Source of the DNA: an uncultured Candidatus Puniceispirillum sp.
Lineage (GTDB): Bacteria; Pseudomonadota; Alphaproteobacteria; Puniceispirillales; Puniceispirillaceae
Length of the DNA: 64,000 bases
NCBI GenBank assembly: GCA_905182545.1
Contig: CAJJBY010000006.1
Span: 215,699 to 279,698 of the forward strand
Direction: 5' to 3'
Part shown: positions 58,797 to 64,000 of the stretch, piece after piece
Numbering within the stretch: position 1 is the stretch's first letter
Layout: every line of letters starts with the position of its first letter
The notes under the pieces: model-generated
Databases searched by the model: none
Seen by the model: only the letters and a program-made list of their open reading frames with translations
Told to the model about the DNA's origin: nothing
Made by a program: the position numbers and the translations under genes

Positions 58797-61102
58797 ATGA
58801 AACGCGAACCTCCAATTCTGGCTGATCTGGTTTTTCTTGGCGGTGGCCACGCCCAAATTGCGGCAATCAAAAGCTTTGCGATGAATCCAGTTGCCGGATT
58901 GCGCCTCACAATTGTCACCGCACATATCCGTACCCCCTATTCCGGCATGCTTCCCGCCTATGTTGAAGGTGTTTGGGATGATGATGATCTTCACATTGAT
59001 CTGGCGCACCTCGCCCAATTTTCGGGGGCGCGCCTGATTGTTGCGCCTTGTACCGGAATTGATGCTGATGGGCATAAATTAATGTTTGACGATCGGCCAC
59101 CGCTGCATTTCGATATCTTGTCGATCAATATTGGTGGCCAGCCCGACCTTGGCGCCATTGAAGGCGCGGCTGATCATGTGATTCCGGTTAAACCAATTGC
59201 CGAATTTCAAAAAGCCTTTGACGATCTTCTCGCCGCCGGATTGCCAAACCGGCTTGCCGTTATTGGCGGCGGTGCGGCGGGATGCGAATTGGCTTTGGCG
59301 CTCAATAAACGTTGGCGCGATCATGGAGCGTCACCGCAAATGACGCTATACAGCCGGTCAACAAGGCTGATGCCGCAAATGGCACCGCGTGCCAGTCATC
59401 TGATGTTTGGTGCGCTTCTTGATGCCGGCATAAAGCTTCAGCTTGGTCGCGCCGTTGACAAGATTGACGCTGGCATGATCCGGTTTGGTGACAATACCAG
59501 TGATGCGTTTGACGCCTGTTTTTTGGTCTCGGCGGTGCGCCCGCCACGCTGGCTAAGCACAACCAGCCTTGCGCTGGATGATAGCGGGTTTATCGCTGTT
59601 CACCCAACGCTTCAATCAAAAAGCCATGCCAATATCTTTGCCGCAGGTGATATTGCCACAATTAGCGGCAGCCCGCGGCCAAGAGCTGGTGTTTTTGCGG
59701 TTCGCGCAGGGCCTGTTCTTGCCAAAAACCTTCGCAAATATCTGCATGGTCATGCGCTAAAACGCTGGTCGGCACAAAAGCGCTATCTTGCGATTATTGG
59801 CACAGCAGATAATGGTGCCATTGCGTCTTGGGGGCAATTTGGCTTTAAGGCTGATAGGTTTTTAGCCCTGAAATACTGGATTGATCGCCGGTTCATGGCA
59901 AAATATCAGCAATTGACCATGCCAACCCCGCCAGCGCCCCAGCCTTTTGCCGGTCTTGATACCGGTATTGATTCGGAACCTGATGGTGATTTAAGTCAGC
60001 GTCACCGCGACCCTGTTTTTGCGACAATGCGCTGTCTTGGTTGCGCCGCCAAAGCCAGCCATACCGTTTTGGCAAATGCGCTTGAAGATGCGGTTAGTCT
60101 GGCTGTATCAAATGGGGCTGATCCTACTTTGATGCCTGAAGCGGGCATTGAAACTGATGCGGCGATCATGGCGTCGCCGCCAGCCGGACATCAGCTCGTT
60201 CAATCAGTCGATGTTCTATCTGAAATTGTCTCAGACCCCTTTATGCTTGGCCGCATTGCCGCGGTTCATGCATTAAGCGACCTTTATGCCGCCCTTGCTA
60301 CCCCCACATCAGCCTTGGCCATTATTAATCTTCCCGAGGCTAATCTATCAATCCAGACCAACCAATTAACGCAGATTCTGGCAGGTGGGCTATTTGCGCT
60401 TGGCGAGGCCGGTGTAAAGCTCACTGGCGGTCATACTAGCGAAGGCGGCGCCCTGTCGGTTGGGTTTTCGGTCACCGGCCATAGCAAGCAAAAGCCGCCA
60501 GCTGCGCCTTTTATGCTGGTTCTGTTAATGCTGGTTCTGGCGATGATCTTGTTCTTGTTCTCACCAAACCGCTTGGCACCGGCGTGATCATGGCAGGCCA
60601 TATGCAGCTTGTTGCCAAGGCGCAATGGGTCGATGACGCGATCCGGCAAATGGCCGTATCAAACCAGCAAGCGGCAAAGCATTTTTTGAAAAAAGGCGTT
60701 TTGGGTGCCACCGATATTACCGGTTTCGGTCTGGCGCGCCATGCGCAGAATTTAAGCCTTCGCCTTGGCGCCAGCGGTTGCCGCCTTGATCTGTCATCGC
60801 TGCCATTGCTTGATGGCGCTCTGGCGCTGTTATCATCAGGCATAAGATCAAGCCTGCATGACCAGAACCGTGCCGCCGTGCAAATTGATGCAAGCGGCCT
60901 TAACAGTGATGTCGGTGCGCAGTTTGATGCGCATATTGAAACGCTGTTTGACCCGCAGACCAGTGGCGGCTTGCTTGGCCTGTTTCCCCGAGACACCGCT
61001 AATCGGCTTGTTGCAACGCTGCATAAAGATGGGCAGACGGCGGCAATCATTGGCACGCTTGATTTCACCAATGCCGGTATTCATCTAAGCGGAAATATGT
61101 AA
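58797..61102 (+). CDS. selD: FAD/NAD oxidoreductase fused to selenide, water dikinase SelD (frameshift near 60512)
   Basis: About 768 residues when repaired. Residues 1-375 form an NDH-2/SQR-like flavoprotein: FLGGGHAQ near 15, the second nucleotide site AVIGGGAAGCELAL near 155, and FAAGDIATISG near 280. From about 405 a SelD domain follows: MRCLGCAAKAS with the catalytic Cys and Lys, then SVDVLSEIVSDPFMLGRIAAVHALSDLYA, LTGGHTSEGG, TKPLGTGVIMAGHMQL and QTSGGLL. One base lost near TTTTATGCTGG breaks the frame. SelD makes selenophosphate from selenide and ATP. The fused flavoprotein may supply or control reduced selenium. The mnmH gene follows, so the selenium goes to tRNA. Confidence 0.9.
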
Positions 61103-61177
61103 AAACACCATGATGACAACAAATTCACCAAAGATGGCAATTTTCGCGGCAATAAATGCCACAGAACGGCGCAGCAA

Positions 61178-62188
61178 ATGACGGCGCCAATCACCCGCAT
61201 TGCGCCTGATTTTGCTTTGCTCAAGAAAACAGGGTTTGATAGCATCATTGATGTGCGCTCGCCATCCGAATTTTTGGATGACCATATGCCAGGGGCGATC
61301 AATTTGCCGGTTTTGGATGACGCACAGCGCGCCGAAATTGGCACGATCTACAAACAAATCAATCCGTTTGAGGCAAAACGGTCAGGTGCGGCATTCGTGG
61401 CGCAAAATATTGCTGGTCATCTTCAAACTGATCTTGCCAAAAAAGATCGCGATTGGCGGCCGCTGATCTATTGCTGGCGTGGTGGCCAGCGAAGCGGCGC
61501 GATGGCCAAAATATTTAGCGATATCGGTTGGCAGAGCGCCGTGATTGAGGGCGGGTATAAATCCTATCGAAAGGCAGTTCTTGATGATCTTGATCATCTG
61601 CCTGCCAAATTTCGTTTGATCGTTTTATCCGGGCCAACCGGTACGGCAAAAACCCATATTTTGCGTGCGGCTGCTGAAAACGGGCTTCAGGTGCTTGATC
61701 TCGAAGGCCTAGCAAACCACCGAGGCTCGCTTCTTGGCAGTGAACCCGGATCACCACAACCCGCCCAGCGTTTGTTTGAATCGCGCGTTTGCGCCGCTTT
61801 GCAGAATTTCAGCCCTGACCGCCCCATCTTTATCGAGGCTGAAAGCAATAAAATCGGGCAAATCCATGTTCCCTCGGCGTTGTGGGCATCAATGCGACAG
61901 GCAAGCCGCGTGAGCCTGACCGCCCCAATTGACGCCCGTATTGCCTTTTTGCAACGCGATTATCGCCATATCATCGAACAGCCTGATCATCTTATCGAAC
62001 TGCTGGCAGGGCTTCGCCAGCGTTACAGCACCGCCACTTTTGATCTATGGGAGTCGGCAATCGAGGCTGGCGACTGGCACAGCTTTGTTCATAATTTGCT
62101 AGAAACGCATTATGACCCATCTTATGCGCAATCAAGCGCGTCGCGCCCCTTAACTGATATTCTGACGCTTAGCGCAACAACAGCTTGA
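61178..62188 (+). CDS. mnmH: tRNA 2-selenouridine synthase
   Basis: 336 residues. The N-terminal rhodanese domain has IIDVRSPSEFLDDHMPGA and the catalytic C99 in IYCWRGGQRSG. The C-terminal half has the P-loop SGPTGTAKT (151-159) and DLEGLANHRGSLLG. MnmH exchanges sulfur for selenium in 2-thiouridine at tRNA wobble position 34, using selenophosphate and a geranylated intermediate. It directly follows selD. No selA, selB or tRNA-Sec gene is in the window. Confidence 0.94.
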   Translation: MTAPITRIAPDFALLKKTGFDSIIDVRSPSEFLDDHMPGAINLPVLDDAQRAEIGTIYKQINPFEAKRSGAAFVAQNIAGHLQTDLAKKDRDWRPLIYCWRGGQRSGAMAKIFSDIGWQSAVIEGGYKSYRKAVLDDLDHLPAKFRLIVLSGPTGTAKTHILRAAAENGLQVLDLEGLANHRGSLLGSEPGSPQPAQRLFESRVCAALQNFSPDRPIFIEAESNKIGQIHVPSALWASMRQASRVSLTAPIDARIAFLQRDYRHIIEQPDHLIELLAGLRQRYSTATFDLWESAIEAGDWHSFVHNLLETHYDPSYAQSSASRPLTDILTLSATTA

Positions 62189-62351
62189 CGATGACGATAT
62201 TGGACGGCTTGCCACGGCCCTTGGCACTCTTGATCGGTAATGGTCGCGGTTTTCACAAGCTGGTTTCCATTTTCGCTGGCAATGAGTGATTTTGCTCGAA
62301 AACGGGCTTGCATATCAAATTTTGTTCTGTATAACGCTTGGCAGGCATTAA

Positions 62352-62426
62352 TCCCCGGTAGCTCAGCGGTAGAGCAAGCGACTGTTAATCGCTTGGCCGG
62401 CGGTTCGAATCCGTCCCGGGGAGCCA
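62352..62426 (+). tRNA. tRNA-Asn(GUU)
   Basis: 75 bases with CCA encoded. The acceptor TCCCCGG pairs with CCGGGGA. The anticodon stem CAAGCGA/TCGCTTG encloses CTGTTAA with anticodon GTT at 62384-62386. The last 45 bases (62382-62426) are repeated exactly at 63302-63346, and the stem sequence recurs through the next kilobase. Confidence 0.96.
62382..62426 (+). repeat. Attachment-site-like repeat, copy 1 (within tRNA-Asn)
   Basis: The 45 bases from the anticodon loop to the CCA end are identical to 63302-63346. The match starts one or two bases before the anticodon and the flanking bases differ. Such 3'-half tRNA duplications are the usual footprint of tyrosine-recombinase integration, which leaves the tRNA intact. 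Confidence 0.8.
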
Positions 62427-62798
62427 ACCTTTCTTCCATTAAATCCAAGTAGATTAAATGACTTTGTCGTCACAGGATGTAAGCTTAGCGGTTAATCGCT
62501 TGCCCTTTTGGGTCGTCTTCGTCAAGCGATTAAGCCCGCGCTCCATCGCTTGACCTAATTCAACCATAAGTTGAGTCACGGCACAAGTGGTAATAATCGC
62601 TTGATACCGCTGTGACGGGGCGTGATCATTGGTTTGCTGATGTTTGACGTCCGTCTGACAAGAGCAAGCGATTGTTTTGAGACGACACAAAAAGAGCAAG
62701 CGATTAAAACATTGGTTTGTGGGCGACGGTCCTCAATGATAATTTGCTTCGCTATCATATTAAGGCTAGCGTTGTCTTAACTTTCAGAGGAGACAAAC
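62427..62798. repeat. Repeat cluster A: copies of TTAATCGCTTG / CAAGCGATTAA
   Basis: This 372-base gap has no gene but holds copies of an 8-11 bp motif in both orientations: TTAATCGCTTG 62492-62502, CAAGCGATTAA 62523-62533, ATCGCTTG 62545-62552, TAATCGCTTG 62594-62603, CAAGCGATT 62665-62673 and CAAGCGATTAA 62697-62707. The first two form a perfect 11-bp hairpin with a 20-base loop. The last two are preceded by AGAG, as in the tRNA (AGAGCAAGCGA). Spacing is irregular. Confidence 0.8.
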
Positions 62799-63176
62799 AT
62801 GAAAAAGATTCTTGCGGTAAGCTTGCTAGTTTTTCCTCTTTATGGATGCGCCTCAATCACAAATGACGCATTTGTGCCGATGGCAATATCTTTTAGCGAT
62901 GGAAGTTCTGGCACTTGCAAGCTTTCCAATAAGCGCATGTTGATAGAAGCCGATATTCCAAGTGCACCATTGATCAGGCGAAGTGACGACAACCTTAACA
63001 TGGATTGCACCACTGAGGACGGTCGCTCCGCGATCGCGTCAGTGCCCAGCACGATGGGCGGTAAGATTGTCGCAAGCGCAGTATTTCTTGATTTTGGAAT
63101 AACAGATGCCATCACGGATAAACACCGAGAGTACCCGGCAAGCTATGTCATTCCTATCAAAAAGAAATCAGATTAG
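62799..63176 (+). CDS. Small lipoprotein within the tRNA-Asn element
   Basis: 125 residues. AGAGGAG lies about seven bases before the ATG. The signal peptide ends in lipobox PLYGC (Cys near 17). The mature part has two Cys (about 40 and 67), an SDGSSGTCKLSN segment and a Gly-rich MGGKIVASAVFLDFGITDAITD near the end, which could be a glycine-zipper-like membrane segment. I recognise no exact family. It is the only gene between the tRNA and the duplicated tRNA end, flanked by motif copies on both sides. Confidence 0.75.
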   Translation: MKKILAVSLLVFPLYGCASITNDAFVPMAISFSDGSSGTCKLSNKRMLIEADIPSAPLIRRSDDNLNMDCTTEDGRSAIASVPSTMGGKIVASAVFLDFGITDAITDKHREYPASYVIPIKKKSD

Positions 63177-63192
63177 TTGGTTCAGGCAACGT

Positions 63193-63403
63193 CAAGCGAT
63201 TAAACTGGCCATCAACGTTGCAAGCGGGTGTTAATCGCTTGATCTAAATCTTGATGTTTACTCGCTTGACTACCGCCGAATATTCAAGCTAAAACAGCAA
63301 TCTGTTAATCGCTTGGCCGGCGGTTCGAATCCGTCCCGGGGAGCCATTATTTTCCAAATAAATCATTTTCTTAGGTCAGTTCATGCTGGAGTTTGATCGC
63401 TTG
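63193..63403. repeat. Repeat cluster B, including an anticodon-arm mimic
   Basis: Motif copies continue downstream of the lipoprotein gene: CAAGCGATTAA 63193-63203, CAAGCG 63221-63226 followed by TTAATCGCTTG 63231-63241, TCGCTTG 63262-63268, TTAATCGCTTG 63305-63315 (inside the tRNA duplication) and GATCGCTTG 63395-63403. The 63221-63241 pair folds into a stem enclosing GTGTTAAT, close to the anticodon arm of tRNA-Asn. The 63177-63579 gap holds no gene. Confidence 0.78.
63302..63346 (+). repeat. Attachment-site-like repeat, copy 2 (tRNA-Asn 3' half)
   Basis: An exact 45-base copy of 62382-62426, 920 bases downstream, ending in the same GAGCCA. There is no 5' half, so it cannot be a tRNA. It marks the distal end of the small element or of one of several tandem insertions. 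Confidence 0.85.
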
Positions 63404-63579
63404 CCATTAGTTGACTTATAGTTTGATCTGAAGGCCAAGACGTTATTGATTGCTTGAAACTTGCAGCGACAGGGCGTGGCCATTAGTTTTGTTAGCGTTT
63501 GAATTCAGGCTGACTGAAGCAATCAATCTTTTTTATTGCAAGGGTTACAAAACCAATGCCGGCTAGTCTCGTTTACCTG

Positions 63580-63946
63580 ATGTGTCAGAATACTGCTGGC
63601 GTTAGTTTTGCTGGCCGGGTGTCGGCCTGTCTATTACGGCGCAACTTCCATAGCAGAGTTTGAAGATGGAGAAAAACACGCATTATTAGGCAAAGATTTT
63701 AGGCGGGTAATAGCTCAACTTGGAGAGCCAACGGATATTATCTTTGACAAGTCTAAAACTATGATGTGGATTTACAAGGTTGATGAGACAAGCTCAAACC
63801 CTCTGCAGATTTTACCAGCCTTAACAACGGGATTGCCTGTTAAAAGAAAAATATTGATGATTGAGTTTGACCGCAATAGGCATGTTGCGAGCTCTGATAT
63901 TGAAGAGATCAAAAGCTCACTTAGTGGGTTTGATTGGGCGCGTTAA
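63580..63946 (+). CDS. BamE/SmpA-like small lipoprotein (start frameshifted)
   Basis: The clear frame begins only at TTG 63608 with LAGC, a lipobox without its signal peptide. Upstream in the same frame the bases read VRILLALVLLAGC, a perfect lipoprotein signal. An ATG at 63580 would start it if one base is removed from ATGTGTC, so I give 63580 as the likely start (121 residues). The mature part has FRRVIAQLGEPTDIIF and MMWIYKV, resembling the BamE/SmpA fold. The role is unknown. No good ribosome-binding site is visible. Confidence 0.6.
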
Positions 63947-64000
63947 CCACCTCTCGAGAGAGATTCAAGCTAAAAAACGGGTGAGAAGTGCTCTCGATCA

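Noticed and set aside
62492..63403. CRISPR array or integron attC sites
   Set aside because: The repeated word is only 8-11 bp, occurs in both orientations, is irregularly spaced and surrounds a gene. It lacks the core and inverse-core layout of attC and there are no cas or intI genes.

Overview
The window reads as chromosomal DNA from an alphaproteobacterium of moderate GC. Two gene orders support this. One is xth-erpA / dgt-argS-SPOR-scpA-scpB-tatABC-serS-surE-pcm-LysM/LytM-yajC-secD-secF. The other is pcm-tolC-popZ-like-valS. Both, as I recall them, are typical of that class. A marine lineage near SAR116 is possible, but that is a guess from gene style and not something shown here.

Layout. 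0-8 kb is accessory in character: the end of a class V aminotransferase gene, hypothetical proteins, a TauE/SafE permease, two divergent Fe(II)/2-oxoglutarate dioxygenases, a small AT-hook-like coiled-coil protein, a DUF1989 protein and a broken DUF938 methyltransferase gene. 8-22 kb holds tRNA-Ser(UGA), an RND efflux pair, a co-directional cell-wall and housekeeping run (lytic transglycosylase, RlpA, DacC-type carboxypeptidase, tmk, holB, metG, tatD, metallo-hydrolase) and tRNA-Lys(UUU). 22-31 kb holds coaD-gyrA, ssb, uvrA and trmFO. 31-48 kb is the long leftward cluster for envelope, secretion and chromosome segregation: Sec (yajC, secD, secF), Tat, Scp, aminoacyl-tRNA synthetases, SurE and Pcm. 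It ends in homologues of the mitochondrial complex I assembly factors NDUFAF3 and NDUFAF6. 48-57 kb holds erpA, xth, a compositionally foreign IlvD/Edd dehydratase gene, valS, a decayed popZ-like gene, tolC and a second pcm. 57-62 kb holds tRNA-Cys, a broken EamA transporter gene and a selenium block: flavin reductase, a fused FAD-oxidoreductase/SelD, and MnmH. 62.3-64 kb is a small, repeat-rich element anchored in tRNA-Asn(GUU), carrying a lipoprotein gene.

Sequence quality. At least sixteen genes need one or more single-base indels to read through, including gyrA, uvrA, secD, scpB, erpA, xth and selD. In most of them a single-base correction restores a family-length protein. I read these as assembly or sequencing errors. 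I list the housekeeping genes as whole genes with the break marked, and keep pseudogene for loci with a stop codon, with several breaks, or with no independent reason to think the gene is needed.

Most notable signal. Around tRNA-Asn (62.38-63.40 kb) an 8-11 bp motif, CAAGCGATTAA or its complement, recurs about ten times in both orientations. The motif nearly matches the anticodon stem of that tRNA. The last 45 bp of the tRNA gene are repeated exactly 920 bp downstream. This looks like the attachment region of an integrase-free mini-element whose recombinase sites have multiplied.
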